Shown piece by piece: positions 40,173 through 49,429 of a stretch of DNA of 64,000 nt; position 1 is the first letter of the stretch; every line of letters starts with the position of its first letter. The notes beneath the pieces are model-generated. The model was not told the DNA's origin. It did not search any database and worked only from the letters and a program-made list of their open reading frames with translations. The translations under genes and the position numbers were made by a program. The stretch covers positions 62,001 through 126,000 of the forward strand of contig CAVQUX010000011.1 in assembly GCA_963716925.1 (NCBI GenBank), in the 5' to 3' direction. The stretch is from DAISKN01 sp963716925 (GTDB lineage: Bacteria > Acidobacteriota > Vicinamibacteria > Marinacidobacterales > SMYC01).

Positions 40173-41312
40173 TTGGCGAAGCTCGTCATCAACCCCACGT
40201 CGGCGGCGAAGAAGGAGATCCCCATCGTGACTCGCGTGATCTCCATCGGGCGCGATCCTTCGAACGACCTGGTGTTGTCGGACTCCATGGTGTCGCGCCG
40301 CCACGCTATCCTGGAGCACCGTGACAACCAGTACATCCTCAGGGACAACAACAGCTCGAACGGCACCCTGGTGAACGGCGATCGGGTCGACAGCGAGAAG
40401 CCTCTTCGTGACGGCGACCTGGTCGCCATTGGATCCTCGCGGCTCCTGTTCCAGCTCGACGAAACCGCCGAAGCGTCGATTCCGGCCGCCGCCGCGGGGA
40501 AGAGCGGGGCTCCCGCCGCTCATCGCCCGGCGCCCTCGGACGGAGCGCACGCCCGCCGCGTTCCGGCCGAAGGCGACGTCCGATGCGGCCATTGCGGAAA
40601 GACGGCTCTGGTCGGCGATCGCTTCTGCCGGGGTTGCGGCCGCGATCTCGCAGCGGAAAAGAAAACCTCCATCTGCACCCAGTGCGGGAACGAAGTGCGA
40701 CTGCCCGCCGACTTCTGCGGGCGCTGCGGAAAGCCCCTCACGGGACGCGAGAAGGCGCCGCTCTTCTCGACCCGGCCCAATCGCCCCTCCGACCTCGAGG
40801 TCGAGCTCGTGAAGGGCGGAAGCGACGAAGTCCCGGCAGCGGCGCCTGCCGTGGTCTCGCCGAGACCTCGTCCGCGGCCTGCCGGCGCTTCCGAGACGAA
40901 GGGCGGCGAGGCGGCGGGCTTCGGAATTCGTTTCCTGGCGTTTCTCGTCGACGACATGATTCTCGGAATCCCGCTCCTACTCGGCGGGCTTGCGTCGATG
41001 ACGTTCGCCCCCGGCCCGTCGACCTCCCTCGCCGGAACCGCGCTCTCGCTCTACAGCCTGTTCTGCTTCTTCTACTACGTCTACTTCTGGGGAGCCCGCG
41101 GGGCCACGCCGGGGAAGAGTCTTCTCGGTTTGACCGTGGTCACCTACTCCGGCGAGACCCCCATCGGCTACGGCCGGGCGCTCCTCCGCTTCGTGGGCTA
41201 TGGGGCGAGCTTTCTTCTCCTCGGTCTGGGCTTTCTACTGATTGCTTTTTCCCCGGATCGGCGCGCGCTCCACGATCGCATCGCCGGTACCCGGGTCGAG
41301 AGGAGCTCGTGA
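40173..41312 (+). CDS. FHA domain - double zinc ribbon - RDD membrane protein
   Basis: 379 residues from TTG 40173. The N-terminal FHA domain (~10-95) keeps the phosphothreonine-binding residues in SIGRDPSNDLVLSD, SRRHA and NNSSNGTLVNG. Two zinc ribbons follow (CGHCGKTALVGDRFCRGCG ~137-156 and CTQCGNEVRLPADFCGRCG ~167-186), then an RDD domain (~250-375) with several membrane helices (GFGIRFLAFLVDDMILGIPL). It likely binds phosphorylated Thr on the adjacent kinase, bringing an RDD channel-like or transporter-like membrane part to it; this is inference from adjacency. Its stop overlaps the signal peptidase start (GTGA). Confidence 0.9.
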   Translation: MAKLVINPTSAAKKEIPIVTRVISIGRDPSNDLVLSDSMVSRRHAILEHRDNQYILRDNNSSNGTLVNGDRVDSEKPLRDGDLVAIGSSRLLFQLDETAEASIPAAAAGKSGAPAAHRPAPSDGAHARRVPAEGDVRCGHCGKTALVGDRFCRGCGRDLAAEKKTSICTQCGNEVRLPADFCGRCGKPLTGREKAPLFSTRPNRPSDLEVELVKGGSDEVPAAAPAVVSPRPRPRPAGASETKGGEAAGFGIRFLAFLVDDMILGIPLLLGGLASMTFAPGPSTSLAGTALSLYSLFCFFYYVYFWGARGATPGKSLLGLTVVTYSGETPIGYGRALLRFVGYGASFLLLGLGFLLIAFSPDRRALHDRIAGTRVERSS

Positions 41313-41977
41313 GCTCATCCACATCCACAGGCGCTTCCGAGAAGCTCGAAGGAGAGATCGTCGCCGAGGCCTCCACTCCCGCCGACGCGGCAGACCCGGC
41401 GGCCCCGATCGCGGGAGGGGCCGAGGCCGGCGCTGCCGAAGGCGCTCCCGCGGCGAAGACCGGACGCTTCCAGTCAATCGTCGACCTGCTCCACGATCTG
41501 GCCATTGCGGTCGTGGTCTGCGTTCTTCTCATCACCTACGTGGTCCAGGCGTTCAAGGTGCAGGGGACCAGCATGTCCCCGGAGCTCAAGGACGGCGAGC
41601 GCATCCTGGTGAACAAGTTTCTCTACTACTTCGGCGACATCGAGCGGGGCGACGTCGTCGTGTTCTGGTATCCGGAGGACCCGCAGCTGTCTTTCATCAA
41701 GCGCGTGGTGGCGCTTCCGGGAGAGACCGTGGAGATTCGCGCGGGCGCGGTATACGTGAACGGGAAGCTGATCGACGAGCCGTACGTCTCGGGGGCGAAC
41801 GCCGATCTCCGCAGCTTCCCTCCGCACGAAGTCCGCCCCGGCCACTATTTCGTTCTCGGCGACAATCGCAAGGGAAGCAACGACAGCCGGAGCTGGGGGC
41901 TCGTGCCCGAGCGCTACGTCTACGGCAAGGCGTTTCTCCGCATCTGGCCCCCGAGCGACGTCGGCGTCGTGGATTGA
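41309..41977 (+). CDS. lepB: Signal peptidase I
   Basis: 222 residues from GTG 41309, overlapping the FHA-RDD stop. A ~50-residue Ala/Glu-rich cytoplasmic extension precedes one transmembrane segment (LAIAVVVCVLLITYVVQAF). The catalytic Ser88 is in GTSMSPELKDGE and the general base Lys131 in FIKRVVALPGE. Box E is FVLGDNRKGSNDSRSWG. It removes signal peptides from secreted preproteins at the periplasmic face. Placement in a kinase-FHA operon is unusual and may tie secretion to the phospho-signalling pair, or simply reflect gene packing. Confidence 0.95.
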   Translation: MSSSTSTGASEKLEGEIVAEASTPADAADPAAPIAGGAEAGAAEGAPAAKTGRFQSIVDLLHDLAIAVVVCVLLITYVVQAFKVQGTSMSPELKDGERILVNKFLYYFGDIERGDVVVFWYPEDPQLSFIKRVVALPGETVEIRAGAVYVNGKLIDEPYVSGANADLRSFPPHEVRPGHYFVLGDNRKGSNDSRSWGLVPERYVYGKAFLRIWPPSDVGVVD

Positions 41978-42027
41978 CTCGCCCGACTCCGCTTGGCTGG
42001 CCGGACGGGCATCATTAGAATCGAGCG

Positions 42028-42423
42028 GTGACTCAGCCGGATCTCGAAGGGCTCATCGAAGCACTCACCTCGAGTCTCGATACCATCCGGCACTACTACG
42101 ATTCCTCGACCGGCGAAATCGTGTCCCTCTCCGAAGAGTTCGGAACCGGCGAGCTCGAGGGCCCGGTCGAGCGCTACACGCCCATCCAGTCGCTTTCGGT
42201 GAGCGAGCGGTATCAGATCATGGAGGACTTCGTCGAGACCATTCCGAATCAAGGCCTTCAGGACGAGCTGAACGAGGCGCTGATCGAGAAGGGAGCGTTC
42301 CAGAAGTTCGAAGAAGTGTTGAAAAGGTACCCTACGCGCTTCCAGCAGTGGCAGGTGTTCCGCTCCGACAAGGTCATGACGCGCGCCAAGAACTGGCTGC
42401 GCGACCACAAGCTCGCGCCTTGA
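42028..42423 (+). CDS. UPF0158-family protein
   Basis: 131 residues, acidic and helical: LEALTSSLDTIRHYYDSSTG, YTPIQSLSVSERYQIMEDFV and KGAFQKFEEVLKRYPTRFQQW match the UPF0158 pattern (an uncharacterised cytoplasmic family whose conserved blocks end in F-x-x-F-x-x-x-L). There is no catalytic motif I can name. The start is GTG 42028, 50 bases after lepB. It converges with argS. A role is unknown. Confidence 0.72.
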   Translation: MTQPDLEGLIEALTSSLDTIRHYYDSSTGEIVSLSEEFGTGELEGPVERYTPIQSLSVSERYQIMEDFVETIPNQGLQDELNEALIEKGAFQKFEEVLKRYPTRFQQWQVFRSDKVMTRAKNWLRDHKLAP

Positions 42424-42442
42424 GCCGGGCTGCGTTCGAGGT

Positions 42443-44395
42443 CTACATCCTCTCGGGAACCGGGATGCCCATCAGGCCCAGTGCCTTCACGTGCTGACGG
42501 TAGAAGATCTCGACCGCGAGGAGCCTCAGAGCCCGGCGGCCTTCGTCGGGCTCGTTGAGGACGCGGTAGCGGTGGTAGAACGCGTTGAAGGCCTGCGCTT
42601 CTGTGAGAGCGTGGCGCGCGAGGTGCGCCGGCTCTTCGGTTCGAACCACCGTCTTCGCGATGTCTCCCAGGTCCGTCGCCAGAAGGACCAGCGACCAGAG
42701 ATCCTCGGCTTCCTCGGGAGGAAGCGACGCGAAGATCGCGCCGATGTCGGGCGGTAGGGCCACGGGTCCTTCCTTCACCCGTCCGGTCTTCTGCAGAATC
42801 TTCGCCGCCCGCACCGCCGCGTACTGGACGTAGGGACCGCTGTCTCCTTCGAACGAGAGCGCTTCGCTGAAATCGAACGCGATGACCTTGTTCTTCGTGA
42901 ACTTGATCATGAAGTAGCGCAGGGCGCCTCGAGCGATGGCGGAAGCCACTGCGGATCGACCGTCTTCGTCGAGCTCCGGGTTTCTCTTGGCGACCTCGGC
43001 GCCCGCCTTCTGCTCGAGGGCGTCGAGAAGGTCGTCCGCCTTCACCCCCAGTCCCTTCCGCCCCGAAACTTCGAGGTAGGGCTTCTTCTCTTCCTCGGGG
43101 CTCACGGGGAAACCGAGCTCGCGGCAGGTGGCGGGGGTCAGTGCCACCATCTCGTACGAGAAGTGATGCGAGCGCTCGCGCGCCTCTTCCGAAGCCAGGA
43201 GCGCCACTCCCCGCTGGACCACATGCTGCAGGTAAGCCTGGCGGACGTCGATCACGTTGTAGACCCGCTCGCCCTTTCCGAAGTCGGGGGCGCCCGGGGC
43301 CGATTCCGCGGTCGTCGACCAGACGATCGCGCCGTCGGGATAGCGGTGGAACGGGCGGAAGCCGAACTGCCGATCGAGAAGCCCGAGCTTCCACATCTGA
43401 TAGGCGATGTCCTTGCCGACGTAGGTCACGGTCCCGTTCGAGCGCACGATGACTTTCTCGTCGCCCTCATCGGGCTCGGCCTCGTTCTCGGCGCCGTCGC
43501 CGAGATCCATGACCCAGCAGCCACGGTTTTTTCCCGAGGTCGCGAGCCGGATCGCCTTTCGTTCCTTGAGAAGCTCGTAGGCCCTGTGCCAGAACTTCAG
43601 CCGCAGGATGTCGCTCTCCCAGGGCAGGAGGTCGTAGCGCACGTCGATGCGGTCCATGGTCGTCAGATGGCAGCGCACCACCTTGTCCGCGATGAGCGCC
43701 CCGAGAGGTGCTTCCGGAGCCTCGCCCTCCTCGATGGCCTTGAGCGTGTGCTCGCGGAGCTTCAGCCGCTCCCCCTCCCCCTGAAAGAATTGCGAGACCC
43801 GGGCATACAGATCCCAGCAGTAGTAGTCGAAGCCCTCGGCCGCCGCGAGCGCTTCGACCTCCGAGGGGGTTTTCTTCTCGAGATGGAGGAAGCCGACGAC
43901 CACGTCCGCCACCTGGACTCCGGTGTCGTCGATATAGTTCTGAATCTCGACGTTCTCGCCTTCGAAACGAAGGGTGCGGACGAAAGTGTCGCCGAGAGCG
44001 GCGTTTCTGAGGTGGCCGATGTGAGCGGCCTTGTTGGGGTTGATGTTGGTGTGCTCGACGATGACCTTGCCTCGAGCCGTCTTCTTCTCGGTGGGGGCGA
44101 GGAAGCCTTCGAGGTAGCGCATCCGATCGAAGAACACGTTCAGGTAGCCCGCCCCGGCCACCTCCACCCGCGAGACCCCATCGACGCGGGAGAGCGCGTC
44201 CTTCAGCTCCTCCGCGATTTTCCGCGGGGATTTCTTGAGTACGCGCGCGAGCTCGAAGGCCGCGGGGAACGCGAGGTCTCCGAGCTCCGTCCGGGGCGGC
44301 CGCTCGCCAACGATCTGTGCGAGCTCTACGCCGAAGTGCGACCGCACGGCGTCCCGGAGCGCGTCTTCGACTCTCGCGCGAAACCCTTCACTCAT
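42443..44395 (-). CDS. argS: Arginyl-tRNA synthetase
   Basis: 650 residues from ATG 44395. It charges tRNA-Arg with arginine. The N-terminal Add1 domain (~1-90) precedes the catalytic core with VIVEHTNINPNKAAHIGHLRNAALGD (HIGH motif; the extended V-E-x-x-x-x-N-P-x-K is characteristic of ArgS). The second signature appears as SGRKGLGVKADDLLD in place of KMSKS, acceptable for ArgS. The DALR anticodon-binding C-terminus ends in LNEPDEGRRALRLLAVEIFYR. It is divergent from the patatin-like gene, with about 40 bases between starts, so the promoters overlap. Confidence 0.96.
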   Translation of the reverse strand: MSEGFRARVEDALRDAVRSHFGVELAQIVGERPPRTELGDLAFPAAFELARVLKKSPRKIAEELKDALSRVDGVSRVEVAGAGYLNVFFDRMRYLEGFLAPTEKKTARGKVIVEHTNINPNKAAHIGHLRNAALGDTFVRTLRFEGENVEIQNYIDDTGVQVADVVVGFLHLEKKTPSEVEALAAAEGFDYYCWDLYARVSQFFQGEGERLKLREHTLKAIEEGEAPEAPLGALIADKVVRCHLTTMDRIDVRYDLLPWESDILRLKFWHRAYELLKERKAIRLATSGKNRGCWVMDLGDGAENEAEPDEGDEKVIVRSNGTVTYVGKDIAYQMWKLGLLDRQFGFRPFHRYPDGAIVWSTTAESAPGAPDFGKGERVYNVIDVRQAYLQHVVQRGVALLASEEARERSHHFSYEMVALTPATCRELGFPVSPEEEKKPYLEVSGRKGLGVKADDLLDALEQKAGAEVAKRNPELDEDGRSAVASAIARGALRYFMIKFTKNKVIAFDFSEALSFEGDSGPYVQYAAVRAAKILQKTGRVKEGPVALPPDIGAIFASLPPEEAEDLWSLVLLATDLGDIAKTVVRTEEPAHLARHALTEAQAFNAFYHRYRVLNEPDEGRRALRLLAVEIFYRQHVKALGLMGIPVPERM

Positions 44396-44434
44396 GCGCG
44401 CGATTATACACAGCGCTGACGTAAGATAAGCTTC

Positions 44435-45836
44435 ATGCCGGCCTCGGGATCCCGCGGAGCGCACTTCAGTCCGAGACGGCGGACGGCGGTGGTTCTCGTG
44501 GGAGAGGGCACCGGCGCCGCTTACCTCGTCGGAGCTCTCCGGGCCCTCGACGCCGCGGGAGTCCGCGTCGACCTCGTCCTGGGGCGAGGCGCGGGCGCTC
44601 TGGTCGCGGCTTTCGCGGGTTTGAACGCCGAGGACAAGATCGACGGCGAGGGCGGGCTTCTCGACGGCGCCGCCCGCGTCCGGCCATTTCGAATCGCTCC
44701 TCTCTATCGCTTCGCCGCTCTCTGCCTCGCGACGTCCTTCGCCTTTTTTGCCGCGCCGGCGCTCCTGGGGCTGGTATCGGTGGTGGTCCTCCCCGTGCAG
44801 GCGCTGGTTCGCGGCGTCTTCCCCTCGGCCGCCGCCGGAAGCCCGAGCTGGCTCTCGGGCATGGTCTCGGCGGTCGAACCCTATTACCTGTCCGCGGTGG
44901 CTCTTCCGGTGATCGTTCTGTTCCTCGCGTTCTCGGTGCGCTCTCTTCGCTTCGCGTGGCGGGGCCGGGGCCGTCGCCCGGGCTTCTCGGATCTGTTCCC
45001 CCCTCCCTTCGATCTCGAGCCTCTCGAGCGGCTTCTTTCGAACCGCCTGTGGCAGCTGGCCAGGGGCACGGCGACCGAGGAGCGGCCCCGCGATGGCCGG
45101 GCGCTCTCCGAGGCTTACATGCAGCTTCTCGCCTCGGGACTGGGGCAGCACGGGTTTCGGGAAGTTGGTCCTCTACGCGCTCGATACCGACACCGGCGAG
45201 GAGATCCCGTTCGTCGCGCTGAAGGAAAAGTTCGCGAAGAAGATGCAGGCGGAGCCGGGGCCGGGTCGGAAGGAGCCGATCGATCTATCGGGAGAGGGAG
45301 CGTCGATTCTGTTCGACGTTCTGATCGCCGCTCTGGCTCCTCCCGGGCTCGTGCCCGAAGTGGGATTGCGGCTTCCCCGCGGATCGAAGCTCGGAGGGGA
45401 AGTCCACCGCTTCGTCTCCAGCCTCTCGACCGGAGGGGAAGCGCTTCCGGACGCCGTCGCCGCCGGAGCCGAGCAGATCTTCTACATCACATCGGCCGCC
45501 CCCGGAGGCCGGGTCTCGGGCACGCTCTGGGAGCGGCTTTCCACCGGCGCCATCAAAACGAGTCTCGAGCGCGATCTGCTCTGGGCGGAAGAGAGCACCG
45601 AGGTTCCGGTGTTCGTCGTCCGCCCGGACTCGGAAAGGCTCGCTCCCTACGAGCTCGAAGGACGCCCGCAGCTCGGAGGCGGAACGCTCTCTCCGAGTGC
45701 GCTCGTCGACCAGGGAGCCCGCGACGTGGAGCGTCTCTTCGTCCGGCCGGTTCTCGGCGAGGAGCTCTCCCCCCTGCCCCGGGAGTCGACGGTACCCATA
45801 GACCGCGATTGGAAAGCCGGTCCAAAAGAGCTCTAG
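44435..45836 (+). CDS. Patatin-like membrane protein lacking the catalytic Ser (frameshifted)
   Basis: Two frames join near 45155-45157 (TTT): GLGQHGF in the first continues as GKLVLYALDTDTGEE in the second. Dropping one T gives a ~467-residue protein. The N-terminus resembles patatin (VVLVGEGTGAAYLVGALRALDAAGV, the oxyanion region), but the nucleophile motif G-x-S-x-G reads GRGAG, so the Ser is Gly. The C-terminal D-G/A partner appears as LVDQGARD. Two long hydrophobic stretches (~85-140 and ~150-170) interrupt the domain. It is probably a catalytically dead membrane member. The frameshift may be a sequencing error. It lies 32 bases upstream of the PH-like gene in the same direction. Confidence 0.65.
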
Positions 45837-45868
45837 GCGCTACAATGAACTGAGACTTCCGGAATCCT

Positions 45869-46441
45869 ATGGACGATTTGCTCGGACTGTCCTTCATCGC
45901 GCTCGCCGTCCTGTTCGCAATCTGGAACTCGATCTATCTCCATCAGTACCTCACCTACCGGCGCATCGCGCGGACGGCCGAGCTCACCTGGCCTCCGAGG
46001 AAGCCCTGGTTCTACAACCTGTGCCTCGGCATCGGTTTCTTCATGGTGAGCCTGACCGCGGTCTCCATCTTCCAGCTCGACCGCCCGATGCTGACGGTCG
46101 GGGCTCAAGCCCTCATGTCGCTCTATTACACCGTTCTGTTTCCGCTGTCGTTCACCATCCGCCGCGGCCTCTACGCCGGCGGCATCTGGACCGAGGGCGG
46201 CTTCGTGCCCTACTCCCGGGTCCGCGAGTTGAACTGGATCGAGAAGCACGAAGTGATCCTCGTCGTGAGGACCGAGAGCGCTCTCACCGGCGCGGGCTAT
46301 GCCCGGCTCGTCGTTCCCGGCGAGCTCTTCGGACAGGCGAGGCGCATCCTCGCGGGGCACATCGAGGACCACTCGCTCACCGTGAAGAAGAGCATCCTCG
46401 GCCTGAGCGATTCGGAAAGCCCGGCGCAGGAGCAGGTGTGA
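45869..46441 (+). CDS. Membrane protein with PH-like (DUF5673-type) C-terminus
   Basis: 190 residues. Three hydrophobic segments lie in the N-terminal 100 residues (LLGLSFIALAVLFAIWNSI; FYNLCLGIGFFMVSLTAVSIF; ALMSLYYTVLFPLSFTI). The C-terminal ~80 residues form a small beta-rich domain (GGFVPYSRVRELNWIEKHEV, YARLVVPGELFGQARRIL) like bacterial PH or DUF5673 domains. It may bind lipid or protein at the membrane, but the function is unknown. Its stop overlaps the GTG of the methyltransferase/MTHFR gene, so the two are translationally coupled. Confidence 0.7.
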   Translation: MDDLLGLSFIALAVLFAIWNSIYLHQYLTYRRIARTAELTWPPRKPWFYNLCLGIGFFMVSLTAVSIFQLDRPMLTVGAQALMSLYYTVLFPLSFTIRRGLYAGGIWTEGGFVPYSRVRELNWIEKHEVILVVRTESALTGAGYARLVVPGELFGQARRILAGHIEDHSLTVKKSILGLSDSESPAQEQV

Positions 46442-48282
46442 CGCGAGACGAGCTCCGCGAACGCCTCGGGCGATCGCCCCTGGTCTGCGACGGGGCGATG
46501 GGAACGAGCCTCTACGCCAAGGGCGTCATGGTGAATCGGTGTTTCGACGAGCTCAACCTCTCGAACCCGAAGCTCGTGCAATCGGTCCACCGTGAGTACC
46601 TCCAGGTCGGCGCGGACATGATCGAGACCAACACCTACGGAGCGAACCGGTTCAAGCTCCAGCCCCACGGTTTCGGCGACGTCGTCGGCGAGATCAACCG
46701 AAGGGGCGCCGAGATCGCGCGTGAGTGCGGTGAGTCGGTCTCGCGCCCGATCCTCGTCGCGGGGTCCATCGGTCCCCTGGGAAAGCCCATCGCGCCCATC
46801 GGAACCGTCTCCGAAGAGCGCGCGTTCGAGGCGTTCCGCGAGCAGGCGGAAGGGCTCGTTGCGGGAGGGGCGGATCTGATCCTCCTCGAGACGTTCTCCG
46901 ACCTGAGGGAGCTCGCGCTCGCGGTCCGGGCCGTTCGAGCGGCGGGCAAGGACCTGCCGCTCGTCGCTCAGATGACGTTCGGCGACGACGGCGCTACGCC
47001 TCTCGGGGCGAAGCCGGAGCACGTGGCCCGGACGCTCAGCGGTCTCGACGTGGACGCGGTCGGGGCGAACTGCAGCGTCGGCCCGGAGCTCATGCTCCAG
47101 GTGATGGAGCGGATGCGATCCGCGACCGAGCTTCCCCTCGCGGTGCAGCCGAACGCGGGACTTCCCGAGGTCGTCGAGGGGAGGGTCCTCTATCTCTGTT
47201 CGCCGGAGTACATGGCGCACTACGCCAAGCGCTTTCTCGCCTCCGGCGTCGCCATCATCGGCGGATGCTGCGGGACCACACCGGCGCACATCGGCGCCAT
47301 CGTCGGCGTGGTGAGAGCGCTCGGACCCTCGCGGACGGTGATCGAAGTATCGAAGGAAGCGACCCCTCACCCGGAGCAGCGGCCGCTGCCGCGCGAGGAG
47401 AAGTCGCACCTCGCTCGAAGCCTGGGACGCAAGTTCGTGGTGTCGGTCGAGATGGATCCCCCGAAGGGCGCCGACCCGGGTCCGCTCCTCGATCGCGCAC
47501 AGTGGCTGAAGGAGAACGAAGTCGATTTCCTCAACGTCGCCGACGGGCCGCGGGCGAGCGCGCGCATGAGCGCCCTGAGCTTCGCGGTTCTGTTGGAGCA
47601 GCGGGTCGGAGTCGAGACCATCCTTCATTATCAGTGCCGCGATCGGAACCTCATCGGGATCCAGTCGGACCTTCTCGGCGCTTATGCCCTCGGGCTCCGC
47701 AACATCCTCGCGGTGACCGGCGACCCTCCGAAGCTCGGGGACTATCCCTACGCCACGGCGGTCTTCGACGTGGACTCCGTGGGGCTGGTGAAGATCCTGT
47801 CTCATTTGAACCGCGGGCTCGACCTCGCGGGAAATCCGCTGGGCCCGGCGATGCCGCTCCATGTCGGCGTGGGAGCGAACCCCGGGGCGACGGATTTCGA
47901 CGCTGAGATCCGCAAGTTCGAGAGGAAGGTCGAGGCGGGCGCGGAGTTCTGCCTGACCCAGCCGGTCTACGAGCCCAAGTACCTCGAGAGGTTCCTCTCG
48001 GCGGTCAAGGGATCCAGGATCCCGGTTCTCGTCGGAATCCTGCCGCTCACGAGCTATCGCAACGCCGAGTTCCTTCACAACGAGGTGCCGGGTATGGCGG
48101 TGCCGGCGGAGGTGCGCGAGCTGCTCAAGAAAGCGCCTTCGAAAGAAAGGGCGCAGAGAGTGGGGATCGACATCGCCCGCGACTCGCTGCGGGCGGCGCG
48201 CAATCTCGCCGAGGGCGCCTATCTCATGCCCCCGTTCAACCGCTTCGAGCTGGCGGTTTCGGTGATTGAGGGGATCGTCTGA
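46438..48282 (+). CDS. Fused homocysteine S-methyltransferase / methylenetetrahydrofolate reductase
   Basis: 614 residues from GTG 46438, overlapping the upstream stop. The N-terminal ~310 residues are a homocysteine methyltransferase with three zinc cysteines: Cys212 (GANCSVGP), Cys277 and Cys278 (IGGCCGTTPAH). The C-terminal ~290 residues are a MetF-type reductase (KFVVSVEMDPPKGADP, LHYQCRDRNLIGIQSDLLGA, ILAVTGDPPKLGDYP, EFCLTQPVYEP). The fusion couples reduction of 5,10-methylene-THF to the methyl-THF used by methionine synthase. With metH 14 kb away, this covers the folate side of methionine regeneration. The methyl donor of the first domain (S-methylmethionine, betaine or other) is unknown. 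Confidence 0.94.
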   Translation: MTRDELRERLGRSPLVCDGAMGTSLYAKGVMVNRCFDELNLSNPKLVQSVHREYLQVGADMIETNTYGANRFKLQPHGFGDVVGEINRRGAEIARECGESVSRPILVAGSIGPLGKPIAPIGTVSEERAFEAFREQAEGLVAGGADLILLETFSDLRELALAVRAVRAAGKDLPLVAQMTFGDDGATPLGAKPEHVARTLSGLDVDAVGANCSVGPELMLQVMERMRSATELPLAVQPNAGLPEVVEGRVLYLCSPEYMAHYAKRFLASGVAIIGGCCGTTPAHIGAIVGVVRALGPSRTVIEVSKEATPHPEQRPLPREEKSHLARSLGRKFVVSVEMDPPKGADPGPLLDRAQWLKENEVDFLNVADGPRASARMSALSFAVLLEQRVGVETILHYQCRDRNLIGIQSDLLGAYALGLRNILAVTGDPPKLGDYPYATAVFDVDSVGLVKILSHLNRGLDLAGNPLGPAMPLHVGVGANPGATDFDAEIRKFERKVEAGAEFCLTQPVYEPKYLERFLSAVKGSRIPVLVGILPLTSYRNAEFLHNEVPGMAVPAEVRELLKKAPSKERAQRVGIDIARDSLRAARNLAEGAYLMPPFNRFELAVSVIEGIV

Positions 48283-48283
48283 C

Positions 48284-49264
48284 GTGACCCATCGAACGGG
48301 GATTTTCCCCTGGGCGGCTGCGGCGCTCTTGAACGGGGCACCGGTCGCGGCTCAGGAGCCCGAGCAGCAGGTCCCCTACGTCTTCGAGTCGCGGGTCGAC
48401 ATGGTCTCGGTCGCCGTCGCCGTGACGGATGAAAAGGGGAACTTCGTAACCGACCTCCAGACGGAGGATTTCACCGTTCTCGAGGACGGCGTCCGCCAGG
48501 AGATCCGGCTCTTCGCCGCCGGCCTCAAGGAGTCCTGGGTGGGCCTCCCTGCGGAGATGAAGGACGAGCTCTCGGGCCGGCAGGTGGTCGGCCTCCTGCT
48601 CGATGCCAGCGGGAGCATGGAGGCGGATATGCGCCTCGTCCGGGAAGCCGCGCTCAAGTTCCTCACCAACCTTCCGAAGACCGAGAACCTCTTCGTGATG
48701 GACTTCGACGAGAACATCCGCATTTCGCAGTACTCGACCGACGACCAGCGCCTCCTGAGCGATCGGATATACGACGTCCGGGCCGAGGGCTGGACGGCGC
48801 TCTACGACGCGGTGGCCACGTTTCTCGAGCGCATCTACGCTCTCGACGGAAAGAAGACCCTGGTGGTCTTCAGCGACGGCGTCGACTCGCGAAGCACGCT
48901 CTCCGTGAGCGAGGTCCTGGACATGGTGAAGCTCTCGGATGCCACCATCCACACCATCCATTTCGGAGCCTCGCAGGCGCGCAACTCCAGGACCTTCGAG
49001 GACGGGCGCTTCCTGCGCCAGCTCTCGGGCGAGACCGGCGGCTCTTACGCCTTCGGGGACAATCTGAAGCAGCTCGACGAGCTCTACGACAAGCTCCTGG
49101 AGGAGCTCTTCAGCCAGTACACGCTCGGTTACGTCTCGAGCAACACCAAACAGGACGGGAAGTACCGGAAGATCAAGGTGGCAGTCGACCGCGAGGACGT
49201 GAAGATCCGCGCTCGGCGCGGATACTTCGGTCCCGTCGCCTCCGAGCCGGGCTCGAAGCGCTGA
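48284..49264 (+). CDS. Secreted VWFA-related acidobacterial domain protein
   Basis: 326 residues from GTG 48284, one base after the previous stop. A signal peptide (TGIFPWAAAALLNGAPVAAQ) is followed by a small N-terminal beta domain (VSVAVAVTDEKGNFVTDLQTEDFTVLEDG) and a von Willebrand factor A domain. The metal-ion-dependent adhesion motif D-x-S-x-S is Asp107, Ser109 and Ser111 (LLLDASGSMEAD). The ending SQYTLGYVSSN...RKIKVAVDREDVKIRARRGYF is characteristic of the VWFA-related family expanded in Acidobacteria, which supports the phylum call. It is probably a surface or periplasmic adhesion-like protein; the ligand is unknown. Confidence 0.9.
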   Translation: MTHRTGIFPWAAAALLNGAPVAAQEPEQQVPYVFESRVDMVSVAVAVTDEKGNFVTDLQTEDFTVLEDGVRQEIRLFAAGLKESWVGLPAEMKDELSGRQVVGLLLDASGSMEADMRLVREAALKFLTNLPKTENLFVMDFDENIRISQYSTDDQRLLSDRIYDVRAEGWTALYDAVATFLERIYALDGKKTLVVFSDGVDSRSTLSVSEVLDMVKLSDATIHTIHFGASQARNSRTFEDGRFLRQLSGETGGSYAFGDNLKQLDELYDKLLEELFSQYTLGYVSSNTKQDGKYRKIKVAVDREDVKIRARRGYFGPVASEPGSKR

Positions 49265-49429
49265 AGTCGGCCCCAGTCCCCGTCGTCATCTCTCCTGCGG
49301 ATTATGCGCCGTGAGCTGAGCGAATCCAGCGAAATTCGATCCAAAATCCCAAACGATTCCGGAACGGCCGAAGCCCCAGTCAGGGATCGTTCGCGGCACT
49401 GGCTGTAACGCGCTCAAAATTCAGTACCG

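Noticed and set aside
45093..45200. Programmed ribosomal frameshift in the patatin-like gene
   Set aside because: No slippery heptamer with downstream structure; a one-base change in TTT explains it more simply.
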